A stretch of 64,000 bases of DNA, from assembly GCA_043811005.1 (NCBI GenBank), contig JBDRNO010000001.1, positions 15,964 to 79,963 on the forward strand, read 5' to 3'. The notes under the pieces were generated by a model, which was not told where the DNA came from, made no database searches, and saw nothing but the letters and a program-made list of their open reading frames with translations. This stretch comes from JBDRNO01 sp043811005. Lineage in GTDB: Bacteria; Bacteroidota; Bacteroidia; NORP154. This document shows, piece after piece, positions 34,469-43,831 of this stretch (positions are counted from its first letter, which is position 1; every line of letters starts with the position of its first letter). A program made the position numbers and the translations under genes.

Positions 34469-35413
34469 ATGCAAAAAGATAAAATTATAGTTATAGGCTC
34501 TTCCGGGCAGATCGGGACAGAGTTAGTAGTAGGATTACGTGAAATTTATGGTAGCGGAAATGTCATTGCTTCGGACATAAAAACCCCCGGATATGAAGTT
34601 ATGGAAGGCGGCCCCTTCGAGTTTTTGGATGTTCTTGAAAGCGCCCGGTTGGCAGAGGTTATTAAAAAGTATCACATTACACAAGTATACTTACTTGCAG
34701 CGCTTTTATCGGCAACAGCCGAACAAAATCCGTCATTTGCATGGAAACTTAATATGTCCGGGCTTTTTAACGTTTTAGAACTGGCGAAAATAAAGGTAAT
34801 TTCCAAAGTATTCTGGCCAAGCTCAATCGCTGTCTTTGGACCTAATACCCCAAAAGATAACACTCCGCAATATACAATTACAGAACCTGACACAGTTTAT
34901 GGAATAAGCAAATTAGCAGGCGAACGGTGGTGTGAATACTTTCATGAAAAATATGATGTTGATGTAAGAGGCATTAGATATCCCGGCTTGATCGGGTATA
35001 AGTCTTCCCCTGGAGGAGGAACTACCGATTATGCCGTGCATATTTTTCATGAAGCCATTAATAAAGGGTCATTTAAGTGCTTCTTAAGCGAAAACACAAC
35101 CCTGCCTATGATGTACATGCCTGATGCTATTAAGGCAACTATTGATCTGATGGAAACACAAACAAAAAACATTACTATCAGGTCGGGCTATAATATTCAT
35201 GCTATGAGCTTTTCTCCAAAAGAATTGGCAATTGAAATAACAAAACATGTCCCGGGATTTAAATGTTCGTACGAACCGGATATAAGACAAAAATTCGCAG
35301 ATAGCTGGCCAAGAAGCATTAATGATGAATATGCCAGGAAAGACTGGGGATGGCAATCAGGGTATGATCTAAAACGAATGACAGAAGATATGTTTAACAA
35401 TCTGAGGCGATAA
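34469..35413 (+). CDS. NAD-dependent epimerase/dehydratase, probable L-threonine 3-dehydrogenase
   Basis: Extended short-chain dehydrogenase fold. The NAD-binding motif is IGSSGQIGTELV, an unusual GxxGxxG variant typical of the short-chain threonine dehydrogenase group. The catalytic YxxxK is YGISK, preceded by the WPSSIAVFG Ser. The early segment ASDIKTPGYEVMEGGPFEFLDV also fits this group. It would oxidise L-threonine to 2-amino-3-ketobutyrate. No kbl (the usual partner) is adjacent. A related sugar-nucleotide epimerase is the alternative, but the length (314) and motif set favour the former. Confidence 0.82.
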   Translation: MQKDKIIVIGSSGQIGTELVVGLREIYGSGNVIASDIKTPGYEVMEGGPFEFLDVLESARLAEVIKKYHITQVYLLAALLSATAEQNPSFAWKLNMSGLFNVLELAKIKVISKVFWPSSIAVFGPNTPKDNTPQYTITEPDTVYGISKLAGERWCEYFHEKYDVDVRGIRYPGLIGYKSSPGGGTTDYAVHIFHEAINKGSFKCFLSENTTLPMMYMPDAIKATIDLMETQTKNITIRSGYNIHAMSFSPKELAIEITKHVPGFKCSYEPDIRQKFADSWPRSINDEYARKDWGWQSGYDLKRMTEDMFNNLRR

Positions 35414-35623
35414 CCTCTGTTTTTAACCTAAATTTTTTTTATTTGGAAAATTTGTAACCTAATTACATTTATTTCGTATAACTAAAAAGAGAACCTGGAA
35501 AGTATATTTATCCAAATGAAGATATGTCAAAAGATCTTATGCTTTTATCGATATATATAACTAATTTGTCTAAATATTATAACCAAAACATAATATAAAA
35601 CGTTTAAGAAATACTTTTACTTC

Positions 35624-36529
35624 TTGAAGAATGAAAAGATGAAAAAATTAATTCACATATTATTATTCATTTCAATCATATCTTACAGCCCTGTAAAAGC
35701 AGGAATAGCTCAACAGTTTGAATTATATAATAATGATACCATCAACAGGATTGATGTTAATAATTTGAAACAAGGTTATTGGATATGCTTTGGTAAAGAT
35801 AATGAATTATCCGGATACACCGCTGATCAAAAAATTGAAGAGGGAAATTATGTTGATAACAGAAAAACAGGTATTTGGAAAAAATATTATTCAAATAACA
35901 ACTTGCAAAATGAAATAACATATATAAACAGCCGCCCGAATGGATATGCCAAAATTTATTACCAAAACGGCAACATAAAAGAAGAAGGATTATGGAAGGG
36001 TAATAAGTGGGTAGGAGAATACAAATTTTATCACGAAAACGGGAACCTTTACCATGAATTTGCTTATAATCCGAAGGGGAAAAGGGAAGGTGTACAAAAG
36101 TATTATCATGATAACGGACAAGTTATGATCGAGGGAGAATGGGCAGAGGGTAAAGAAGCCGGGGTGATAAAGGAATACGATGAGAGTGGTAAGATTACTT
36201 CTGAAAAATTCTTTAGCGAGGGAACATTAGACCCTGCATCCACCATTATTTATGAGAAAGAAGAAAAGCCGGAAGAAAAGCCAAAAGAAGTAAAAAGCAG
36301 GGTAATAGTTGAAATAGACGATAAACCCCGCAATCTTGAACCTTTTAATGGGAATGGTGAACATAAATTATACAACAGGAACAGACAGATTTCAAAAGAC
36401 GGATTCTTTAAAAATAACAGACTGGTTGATGGGAAATGGTACAAATATAGCAAAGACGGCATTTTACTGCGTATTGAAGTTTATAAAAATGGAGCTTATG
36501 CTGGAGACGCTCCTATAGAAGAACAATAA
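35624..36529 (+). CDS. Exported MORN-like (YwqK-type) repeat protein
   Basis: A 301-residue protein with a signal peptide; ATG at 35639 (MKKLIHILLF) is the more likely start than 35624. The mature part contains at least five MORN-variant repeats of the pattern G-x-W-x-x-Y-Y-x-N-G, for example YYQNGNIKEEGLWKGNKWVG and YYHDNGQVMIEGEWAEG. Such proteins are often named YwqK-family antitoxins, but most are simply exported beta-rich repeat proteins. No toxin lies beside it. A Lys/Glu-rich linker (about 205-225) separates a last repeat. Function unknown. Confidence 0.75.
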   Translation: MKNEKMKKLIHILLFISIISYSPVKAGIAQQFELYNNDTINRIDVNNLKQGYWICFGKDNELSGYTADQKIEEGNYVDNRKTGIWKKYYSNNNLQNEITYINSRPNGYAKIYYQNGNIKEEGLWKGNKWVGEYKFYHENGNLYHEFAYNPKGKREGVQKYYHDNGQVMIEGEWAEGKEAGVIKEYDESGKITSEKFFSEGTLDPASTIIYEKEEKPEEKPKEVKSRVIVEIDDKPRNLEPFNGNGEHKLYNRNRQISKDGFFKNNRLVDGKWYKYSKDGILLRIEVYKNGAYAGDAPIEEQ

Positions 36530-36576
36530 CCCATCCTTTTTTTAAGCAAACTTTTTAGATGATTAAGTTATTAAGC

Positions 36577-36600
36577 GTGTTCATGTGTTCATGTGTTCAT
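36577..36600. repeat. Microsatellite of three 8-base units
   Basis: GTGTTCAT repeated three times in tandem, in the gap before cysS. Copy number may vary between strains. Confidence 0.8.
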
Positions 36601-36640
36601 GTTTTTTTTATTTTTCAGAACATGCGAAACGTAAAGGTCT

Positions 36641-36648
36641 TATATTTG
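36641..36648 (+). promoter_or_regulatory. TAnnTTTG -7 box upstream of cysS
   Basis: TATATTTG followed by CAC is a strong match to the Bacteroidota -7 box. The leader would be nearly 200 bases and include the whole composite element. No -33 box was seen. Confidence 0.45.
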
Positions 36649-36657
36649 CACTTTGTA

Positions 36658-36842
36658 AAGAACATAATTTTATAATCCGATAGCTATGGGATTGATTTAA
36701 AATAGCCACTAAAGCTCAAAAGCACAAAATCCCACTAAATTTTTTTTGTGGATTTTAGTGTTTTAGTGTTTTTGTGGCAAAAAAATATTGTAAACCAGAG
36801 CTGATCCAGACAATAATGTCGGGAAAATTTCGATACAATAAA
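36658..36842 (+). repeat. Composite leader element upstream of cysS (long form)
   Basis: Left end AAAGAACATAATTTTATAAT; right end GGGAAAATTTCGATACAAT, 6 bases before the cysS ATG. The middle holds a near copy of the CCGATAGCTATCGG palindrome (36674-36693) and a large inverted repeat from GCCACTAAA (36704) to TTTTGTGGC (36770-36778). With 185 bases it is the longest copy. Confidence 0.65.
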
Positions 36843-36848
36843 TTACAA

Positions 36849-38378
36849 ATGAAGAATCAATTATTCGTTTATAATACATTATCCCGGAAAAAAGAGCTTT
36901 TTGAACCTTTAAATCCACCCCATGCCGGCATGTATGTCTGCGGTCCTACTGTTTATGGTGATGCCCACCTAGGACATGCCCGCGCAGCAATAGTCTTTGA
37001 TCTGATTTTTCGATATCTCACTCATCTGGGTTACAATGTTAGGTATGTGCGAAATATAACTGATGTTGGTCATTTGGAAAATGATTCTGATGAAGGAGAA
37101 GACAAAATTGCCAAAAAAGCAAGATTGGAACGGTTAGAGCCAATGGAAGTTGTGCAACGGTACACTAATCGCTACCATGACAATTTGAACCAGCTTAATA
37201 CAAAGCACCCAAGTATAGAACCAAGAGCTTCAGGGCATATTATTGAACAAATTTCTATGATAAAAAGGATCATGGATAACGGCTTTGCTTATGAGGTGAA
37301 TGGATCGGTTTATTTTGATGTTGTTAAATATAGCAAATCTCATCACTATGGAAAACTTTCGGGAAGAGTTTTGGATGATTTGATCTCGAATACCCGGGAG
37401 CTTGACAAACAGAGCGAGAAGAAGAACAATGTTGATTTTGCTCTATGGAAAAAAGCTCTTCCAGAACATATTATGAAATGGCCTTCTCCATGGAGTGACG
37501 GTTTCCCTGGTTGGCACGTGGAATGTTCTACCATGGGAGCTAAATATCTCGGAGAGTATTTTGATATTCATGGAGGGGGAATAGACCTGCTGTTTCCTCA
37601 TCATGAATGTGAAATTGCTCAATCACAGGCAGCTAACAATACAGATCCCGTAAAATACTGGTTGCATAATAATCTGATAACTATTGACGGACAAAAGATG
37701 AGTAAATCCCTTAATAACTTCATAACCTTATATGATATTTTTTCTGGTGATCACAAGTTATTAAGGCGGGCTTATAGCCCGATGACAGTCCGTTTTTTTA
37801 TTTTGCAGGCACATTACCGGGGAACATTGGATTTTTCCAATGAAGCTCTGCAAGCTTCGGGGAAAGGGCTAAAAAAACTGATGGCAGCTATAACCACAGC
37901 AGGCAAATTAAAGCCAGGCAAAAACTCAACATCAAACATTAATGAGCTTGAGCAAAAATGTTATCAGGCACTGAATGACGACTTTAACAGCCCTGTTCTT
38001 GTTTCCCATCTTTTTGAAGGAGTCAGGATAGTCAATTCAGTTTATTCAGGAGAAGAGACTATTACCAAAAACGACCTTGAGCTTCTCAGGAAGGTTTTTG
38101 CCGGTTTCGTTTATGATATATTGGGATTATCCTCCAAAGGCGGATCCCCCGACTTCTCTGGGCGAGGCGCTTTAGGCGGAAAAGAAGAAGAAACATCTCC
38201 GGAAGACAACAACCTTATTGCCGGACTTATAGACCTTATCCTTTCAGCACGCCAACGAGCCAGGAAAAACAAAGATTTTGAAACATCAGACAAAATCCGT
38301 GAAGGATTGACAAAGCTCAATATTATTACTAAAGACGAAAAAGACGGAACTACATGGAGTTCTGAGGGATCTCCCTAA
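36849..38378 (+). CDS. cysS: Cysteinyl-tRNA synthetase
   Basis: Class I synthetase. I chose ATG 36849 ([20 protein letters not shown]), the usual family start; the frame is open 75 bases further up, into the repeat element. The HIGH motif is HLGHARA following [14 protein letters not shown] is present (KMSKSLNNF). Zinc-binding Cys/His are in GPTVYG-C, CSTMG and PHHECE. In the C-terminal helical domain the stretch [17 protein letters not shown] (38140-38185) looks inserted compared with relatives and is G+C-rich. About 509 residues, against the usual ~490. Confidence 0.95.
   Translation: MKNQLFVYNTLSRKKELFEPLNPPHAGMYVCGPTVYGDAHLGHARAAIVFDLIFRYLTHLGYNVRYVRNITDVGHLENDSDEGEDKIAKKARLERLEPMEVVQRYTNRYHDNLNQLNTKHPSIEPRASGHIIEQISMIKRIMDNGFAYEVNGSVYFDVVKYSKSHHYGKLSGRVLDDLISNTRELDKQSEKKNNVDFALWKKALPEHIMKWPSPWSDGFPGWHVECSTMGAKYLGEYFDIHGGGIDLLFPHHECEIAQSQAANNTDPVKYWLHNNLITIDGQKMSKSLNNFITLYDIFSGDHKLLRRAYSPMTVRFFILQAHYRGTLDFSNEALQASGKGLKKLMAAITTAGKLKPGKNSTSNINELEQKCYQALNDDFNSPVLVSHLFEGVRIVNSVYSGEETITKNDLELLRKVFAGFVYDILGLSSKGGSPDFSGRGALGGKEEETSPEDNNLIAGLIDLILSARQRARKNKDFETSDKIREGLTKLNIITKDEKDGTTWSSEGSP
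38137..38182. repeat. Probable in-frame repeat insertion in cysS
   Basis: A G+C-rich island with AGGCGGATCC and TTAGGCGG as flanking near-direct repeats and CCCGACTTCTCTGGG as a weak palindrome. It encodes [16 protein letters not shown] in the linker of the C-terminal domain. Less palindromic than the others, so less certain. Confidence 0.45.
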
Positions 38379-38418
38379 TAATCAAACTACCAGAACTGTA
38401 ACCATAAATAATAATTAA

Positions 38419-39423
38419 ATGCCAGGTAAAACCTCATGCTTGGGTGCCTTTCGTAATTACTCGTTATACAGTTATATCCTAATTATTTTTATCATCTCCT
38501 GTGCTGAACCCGGGGAAAAAGAAAAAGCAGAAGAACTGCCTGGCAGGATACAGCCCTCAATATCAACCCCTGATTTTAATGCTGATTCTGCTTATTTTTT
38601 TATTGAAAAACAAGTTGAGTTTGGACCAAGAGTAATTGGGACAAAAGCACATGACAGTTGCGCAGAATATTTAATTAATAAGCTAAGATCATATAACTTA
38701 AACGTTATCGTTCAGAAAGGGGAAGTGACTGCTTATAACGGAACAATTTTTAATATAAAAAATATTATAGCACGATTCAACCTTCAAACAAATAACAGGA
38801 TACTGCTTTGTGCTCATTGGGATACACGTCCTTATGCCGATCAGGATATGGTGAAGCGAAATGAACCCTTTGACGGGGCAAATGACGGGGGAAGCGGGGT
38901 AGGAGTGTTGCTTGAAATAGCAAGACAAATAAGTCGTACAAATTCCTGTATAGGTGTTGATATAATATTTTTTGACGCAGAAGACTATGGCGATTCAAAA
39001 GTAAATAACTCATTTTGTCTCGGTTCGCAATACTGGGCTAAGAATCAGCCAATTCCTAATTACTATCCCAAATACGGGATATTATTGGATATGGTGGGAT
39101 CTGAGAGTGCGACATTTTCAATGGAGGGATATTCGAGAAAATTTGCTTTTTCTGTTGTAAAAAAAATATGGGATACTGCAGCCAAACTGGGTTATTCAGA
39201 TTATTTCATTTATAAAAAAACCGGCTCTATGACTGACGACCACTATTATATTAACACAATGGCGAATATTCCATGCGTTAATATTCTTCATCACGATCCA
39301 TCTACAAGAACCGGCTTTGGCACATATTGGCATACACATGATGACAATATGGAAATAATTGATAAAAGCACCCTTAAAGCTGTTGGTCAGACGTTGTTGG
39401 AGATTGTTTATAAAGAAAAATAA
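38419..39423 (+). CDS. M28-family zinc peptidase / glutaminyl cyclase-like lipoprotein
   Basis: Exported lipoprotein: leader with lipobox IISC. The M28 fold carries metal and catalytic residues: CAHWDTRPYAD (His and Asp), GANDGGSG (Asp), FFDAEDYGD (Glu-Asp), and HTHDDNMEII (His). This layout fits both aminopeptidases and bacterial glutaminyl-peptide cyclotransferases; the WDTRP segment is typical of the latter. A periplasmic or surface location is expected. The stop is followed by polA, whose open frame overlaps it. Confidence 0.85.
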   Translation: MPGKTSCLGAFRNYSLYSYILIIFIISCAEPGEKEKAEELPGRIQPSISTPDFNADSAYFFIEKQVEFGPRVIGTKAHDSCAEYLINKLRSYNLNVIVQKGEVTAYNGTIFNIKNIIARFNLQTNNRILLCAHWDTRPYADQDMVKRNEPFDGANDGGSGVGVLLEIARQISRTNSCIGVDIIFFDAEDYGDSKVNNSFCLGSQYWAKNQPIPNYYPKYGILLDMVGSESATFSMEGYSRKFAFSVVKKIWDTAAKLGYSDYFIYKKTGSMTDDHYYINTMANIPCVNILHHDPSTRTGFGTYWHTHDDNMEIIDKSTLKAVGQTLLEIVYKEK

Positions 39424-39466
39424 TAATTACTACAATTTATCATTAAATCATACTGATAATTCGCAG

Positions 39467-42259
39467 ATGACAACTGATAAAGCACATACGAAGAAACTCT
39501 TTCTCTTAGATGCAATGGCTTTAATATACAGGGCTTACTATGCTTTTATTAGAAACCCGATGTACAACTCGAATGGGCTAAATACGTCAGCAATTTATGG
39601 TTTCATAAATACCCTTCTCGATGTTCTTAAGAATGAAGAACCCACTCATATAGCGGTGGTTTTTGATACGATGGCTCCTACGTTCCGGAAGGTAAAATTT
39701 GTTGAATATAAAGCTACCAGGGATGCAACTCCCGAAGACATAGTACTTTCCTTACCTTATATAAAGCAACTGATCGAAGCATTTAACATCCCAGTATTAT
39801 ATGTTGACGGCTATGAAGCTGATGATGTGATCGGAACACTGGCAAAGCAAGCCGAAAAAAATGGCTTTACTACTTATATGATGACTCCCGACAAAGATTT
39901 CAGCCAATTGGTATCTGAAAATATATTTATTTATAAACCCGCCCATATGGGCAACAAAGCTGAAGTGTTGGGAATAGCCGAGGTTTGCAAAAGATTTGAG
40001 GTAGAGAGTCCTGAGAAGGTAATTGATATCCTCGGATTATGGGGTGACTCAAGTGATAATATTCCCGGAGTACCCGGTGTAGGAGAAAAGACCGCTAAAA
40101 AATTGATAGGGGAGTTTGGAAGTGTCGAAAATGTACTTCAAAATACTGATAAGCTTAAAGGCAAGCTAAAAGAAAATATTGAAGAAAATACGGAAAAGGC
40201 GATCATATCAAAAAGCTTAGCAACGATAATTCTTGATGTTCCCATTGAATTTGATGAAGAGGATCTGAAAATCAAAGAGCTGGAAAGAGAGGCAATGAAA
40301 TCGCTATTAGCCGAATTGGAATTCAAAGCGTTGGCTAACAGGATTCTGGGGGAAGCAATATTTGAGAATATTAACACAGTAAAACATTCTTATCATTTAG
40401 TTGATACACCTAAAAAAAGAGAAGAACTTATTAAAAAACTCAGCAGGCAAAAATCCTTTTGCTTTGATACGGAAACCACCAGTCTGAATATTCACGATGC
40501 CGAATTGGTAGGTATTTCATTTAGTTTCAAACCTCACGAGGCATATTTTGTCCCTTTCCCGGATAAACAGAATAATAAAGAAGCTGTTGCTGAAGAGAAT
40601 AGTCAATTTGACCTGTTTCCAAATTCTGATAGTAAAGAAAAATCCGGGTTAAGTGATGAAGCGGTAATGATCGCACAAGAATTCAAGTCTGTATTTAATA
40701 ATCCCGGGATAGAGAAGACAGGACAAAATTTAAAGTATGATATTTCTGTTTTAATGCGCTATGATATTAAAATTAAAGGCAATCTGTTCGACACCATGCT
40801 TGCCCATTATCTCATCGAACCAGACAGGGAGCACAATATGGATTTCCTGGCAAAAACTTTTTTAAAATACTCACCCGTCACTATCGAAACATTAATTGGG
40901 AAAAAGGGAAAAGATCAAAAAAGTATGCGGACTGTTCCCCTTGAACAATTGGTTGATTATGCCTGTGAAGATGCCGATATTACATTGCAGTTAAAAGAGG
41001 TTTTTGAACCCTTGCTTGAACAAAGCAATGCCCGTAGTGTTTTTGATGAAATAGAAATTCCGCTGATACCTGTACTGGCATCAATGGAAGCCGAGGGCGC
41101 TAAATTAAACCCGGATGCACTGAAAGAGCTTTCCGGGAAATTAGAGCCAGATATAATGTCGTCACAAAAGAAAATCTATGAATATGCCGGTGTTGAATTT
41201 AATATTGATTCTCCAAGGCAGGTGGGGGAAATTCTTTTTGACAGGTTAAAGATCATTGATAAGCCAAAAAAAACTAAAACCGGGCAGTATGCAACAGGTG
41301 AAGATATTTTGATTAAATTGTCAGGTAAACATCCTGTTATTGAAACAATTTTAGAGTACAGAGAGCTTCAGAAGCTTAAAAATACCTATATTGAGCCGTT
41401 ACCGGATATGATAAACACGCAAACAGGAAGAATACACACACAATATAATCAGATAGTTACCAGAACGGGAAGACTAAGTTCAGATAAGCCAAACTTGCAA
41501 AACATACCAATCAGAACAGAAAGGGGCAGGGAAGTGCGAAAGGCATTTGTTCCGGAAGATGAAGATTATATTCTGTTATCTGCCGATTATTCTCAAATTG
41601 AGCTTCGGATAATTGCCGCGCTGAGCAAAGATCAGGGAATGATAAATGCTTTTATTCAAGGTAAGGATATTCATGCCGCTACTGCGTCTAAGGTATATAA
41701 TGTCTCAATTGATGAAATTACCGGTGAAATGCGGAGAAATGCCAAAATGGTAAATTTTGGCATTATCTATGGTATATCTGCATTCGGTTTATCACAAAGA
41801 TTAAACATCCCCAGAAAAGAAGCAGAGAACATTATTGAACAATATTTTAATAAATATCCAAAGATTAAGGAATATATGGAAAAAACCATAGAATTCGCCA
41901 GGGAACACGGGTATGTCGAAACTATTAAAGGGAGAAGGAGATATTTAAGGAATATTAATGATAACAATGCAATGGTAAGAGGAGGCGAAGAGAGAAATGC
42001 AATTAACGCACCTATACAGGGAACGGCAGCAGACATGATCAAAATTGCCATGATCAATATTTACAATAAACTATTGGAGAAAAAACTAAAAACCAAAATG
42101 ATCATGCAGGTTCATGATGAATTGGTTTTTGATGTTTTTAAAAGTGAGTTGAATATTGTAAAGACAATTGTTGAAGAGGAAATGAAAAATGCTATTACCA
42201 TGTCAGTCCCAATAGTAGTAGAAATAAAGACAGGATCAAACTGGCAGGAAGCACATTAA
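39467..42259 (+). CDS. polA: DNA polymerase I
   Basis: Repair and replication polymerase. I chose ATG 39467 (MTTDKAHTKKLFLLDAMALI); the frame is open further upstream into the M28 gene but the family starts here. Domains: 5'-3' exonuclease (about 1-285), 3'-5' proofreading exonuclease with intact FCFDTETTS (about 331) and YACEDADITL, and polymerase with motif A LLSADYSQIEL (about 703), motif B RRNAKMVNFGIIYG, and motif C MQVHDELVFDV (about 880). So it should be a fully active three-function enzyme of 930 residues. Confidence 0.96.
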   Translation: MTTDKAHTKKLFLLDAMALIYRAYYAFIRNPMYNSNGLNTSAIYGFINTLLDVLKNEEPTHIAVVFDTMAPTFRKVKFVEYKATRDATPEDIVLSLPYIKQLIEAFNIPVLYVDGYEADDVIGTLAKQAEKNGFTTYMMTPDKDFSQLVSENIFIYKPAHMGNKAEVLGIAEVCKRFEVESPEKVIDILGLWGDSSDNIPGVPGVGEKTAKKLIGEFGSVENVLQNTDKLKGKLKENIEENTEKAIISKSLATIILDVPIEFDEEDLKIKELEREAMKSLLAELEFKALANRILGEAIFENINTVKHSYHLVDTPKKREELIKKLSRQKSFCFDTETTSLNIHDAELVGISFSFKPHEAYFVPFPDKQNNKEAVAEENSQFDLFPNSDSKEKSGLSDEAVMIAQEFKSVFNNPGIEKTGQNLKYDISVLMRYDIKIKGNLFDTMLAHYLIEPDREHNMDFLAKTFLKYSPVTIETLIGKKGKDQKSMRTVPLEQLVDYACEDADITLQLKEVFEPLLEQSNARSVFDEIEIPLIPVLASMEAEGAKLNPDALKELSGKLEPDIMSSQKKIYEYAGVEFNIDSPRQVGEILFDRLKIIDKPKKTKTGQYATGEDILIKLSGKHPVIETILEYRELQKLKNTYIEPLPDMINTQTGRIHTQYNQIVTRTGRLSSDKPNLQNIPIRTERGREVRKAFVPEDEDYILLSADYSQIELRIIAALSKDQGMINAFIQGKDIHAATASKVYNVSIDEITGEMRRNAKMVNFGIIYGISAFGLSQRLNIPRKEAENIIEQYFNKYPKIKEYMEKTIEFAREHGYVETIKGRRRYLRNINDNNAMVRGGEERNAINAPIQGTAADMIKIAMINIYNKLLEKKLKTKMIMQVHDELVFDVFKSELNIVKTIVEEEMKNAITMSVPIVVEIKTGSNWQEAH

Positions 42260-42317
42260 AAATTAATGAAAATGAAACTTTTTCTAATTGAAACCGTTTA
42301 AAGTGTAATTATATTTT

Positions 42318-42325
42318 TATATTTG
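42318..42325 (+). promoter_or_regulatory. TAnnTTTG -7 box
   Basis: TATATTTG followed by CAC; leads to a leader of about 36 bases for the gene at 42368. No -33 TTTG at the proper distance. Confidence 0.45.
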
Positions 42326-42367
42326 CACATTATTTTATTTATTTGTTGTTTTTAAATTTATTTTCTT

Positions 42368-43315
42368 ATGATTACAAATACATATAAAACAGAAATCCGA
42401 TCAATTTTTTCCCATGCTTCTCTGACACTGCGTATAAGTGTAGTTGCCGGGTTAATTGCTGTATTCTCTTCTTGCGGGTCTGACCAAGACGAACAAAAAA
42501 TTGATGACAAGCTGATTACGTCAGATGAAGAATTTACAGCTGGTGAGATAAGAGTAAAAAAAGTGGGAAAGGTCTTCTATTCCATCCCGTCACCCATCGA
42601 AATGACATCTCTTATCAAAAAAGCAGGTGGAACTTATGATAAAGATATCTTGAATTCTGCGGGAAATGTATCAAATTATATTACAAATAAAAGCATGGCA
42701 TTAAATTTGGGCATATATGGTGCTGATTTAAGTTACTCAAGCATATATGATCAAACCCAGGAAACAATGCTTTATTTTTCAGCTGCCAAGAAGCTGGCAG
42801 ATGGTCTTGGAATATCAAGTGCTTTCGGGAAATCAATATGGGAACGTGTTGAAAACAATCTTAGTAACAGGGATTCATTAGTTCAAATAATATCAGATTC
42901 CTATTGGGAAACGGACGCTTATTTAAAAGAAAACAGAAGATCAAATACTTCTGCATTAGTAATTACGGGAGGATGGATCGAAGGGTTATATATTGGCACT
43001 AAATTGGCAACCAGCGCAACCAATAATCAAGAGATTATAAGCAGAATAGGCGAACAAAAACTGACTTTAAATAATTTAATTGCTATGTTAGAAACTTACG
43101 ATGATGAAGGTGTTGCGGATATTCTCGAGGAATTACTTGAAGTACAGCAGGTTTTCGATGGAGTAGAGTTATCTTATACTAGGAAGGAACCTGATACAAA
43201 TCCGGAAACCAAAGTAACAACATTATTTACTACAAGTAAAATATCAATTAGTGAAGAACAACTGGATAGCATATCTGTCAAAATTAAAAAAATCAGAGAT
43301 AACATTATTAAATAA
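42368..43315 (+). CDS. Conserved hypothetical lipoprotein
   Basis: A 315-residue exported protein. The hydrophobic leader ends in FSSC (lipobox). The mature part is helical and contains PSPIEMTSLIKKAGGTYDKDILN, which I recall from a widespread uncharacterised Bacteroidota family that is paired with a short exported protein, as here. No catalytic motif is visible. It is 60 bases upstream of the 43376 gene and likely in one transcript with it. Confidence 0.7.
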   Translation: MITNTYKTEIRSIFSHASLTLRISVVAGLIAVFSSCGSDQDEQKIDDKLITSDEEFTAGEIRVKKVGKVFYSIPSPIEMTSLIKKAGGTYDKDILNSAGNVSNYITNKSMALNLGIYGADLSYSSIYDQTQETMLYFSAAKKLADGLGISSAFGKSIWERVENNLSNRDSLVQIISDSYWETDAYLKENRRSNTSALVITGGWIEGLYIGTKLATSATNNQEIISRIGEQKLTLNNLIAMLETYDDEGVADILEELLEVQQVFDGVELSYTRKEPDTNPETKVTTLFTTSKISISEEQLDSISVKIKKIRDNIIK

Positions 43316-43375
43316 AGCTCCTGCAATATCCCCGATTCCATCAATACAAACGGGACAGGCATAATAGATTTAATT

Positions 43376-43831
43376 ATGAAGCATAAAATATTTAGATTAA
43401 TAGTGTTGATTTTAGCCATTAATATGCCTCTTTTGGGCTATTCTCAATGTAAAGGATTTGCAAAAAGACAATGCATGCCGGACTTAAAGCCCTTTATTCA
43501 TAATGGACAGTTAAACAGCACGACTTTAATGGAAGGAGAATCGGCTGAATTGATAATGACGTTTCATGCTGGACAGGAGTATAGGGTTTTGATCTGCTCA
43601 CAAGAAACCTTAGGTAAGGTAGAATTTCAATTGATGGATACCGACCGCAATGTAGTTTTCGACAGCAAAAAACAAAAAACTACCAACTATTGGGATTTTG
43701 ATATAAATGCCACACAGCGATTCATCATTTTAGTTTCTGCTTCAAAAAGCAGTGAACATTCAAACGCCAAGCTTACGGGAACTTTGGTCCAAAGCGGATG
43801 CGTTGCCCTTCTTGTCGGATTTAAGGATTAA
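43376..43831 (+). CDS. Conserved hypothetical exported protein
   Basis: A 151-residue protein with signal peptide (about 1-24, ending GYSQ) and a beta-sandwich-like mature domain. Cys residues at CKGFAKRQCMPDL near the N-terminus and Cys near the C-terminus suggest disulfides. The segment FHAGQEYRVLICSQETLGKVEFQ is typical of this uncharacterised family, which follows the preceding lipoprotein gene in other Bacteroidota (from memory). The stop is directly adjacent to the stop of the convergent M43 gene, with no spacer. Confidence 0.65.
   Translation: MKHKIFRLIVLILAINMPLLGYSQCKGFAKRQCMPDLKPFIHNGQLNSTTLMEGESAELIMTFHAGQEYRVLICSQETLGKVEFQLMDTDRNVVFDSKKQKTTNYWDFDINATQRFIILVSASKSSEHSNAKLTGTLVQSGCVALLVGFKD

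Noticed and set aside
35624..36529. Toxin-antitoxin system (YwqK is often named antitoxin)
   Set aside because: No toxin-like ORF is adjacent and the protein has a signal peptide and only MORN-type repeats.
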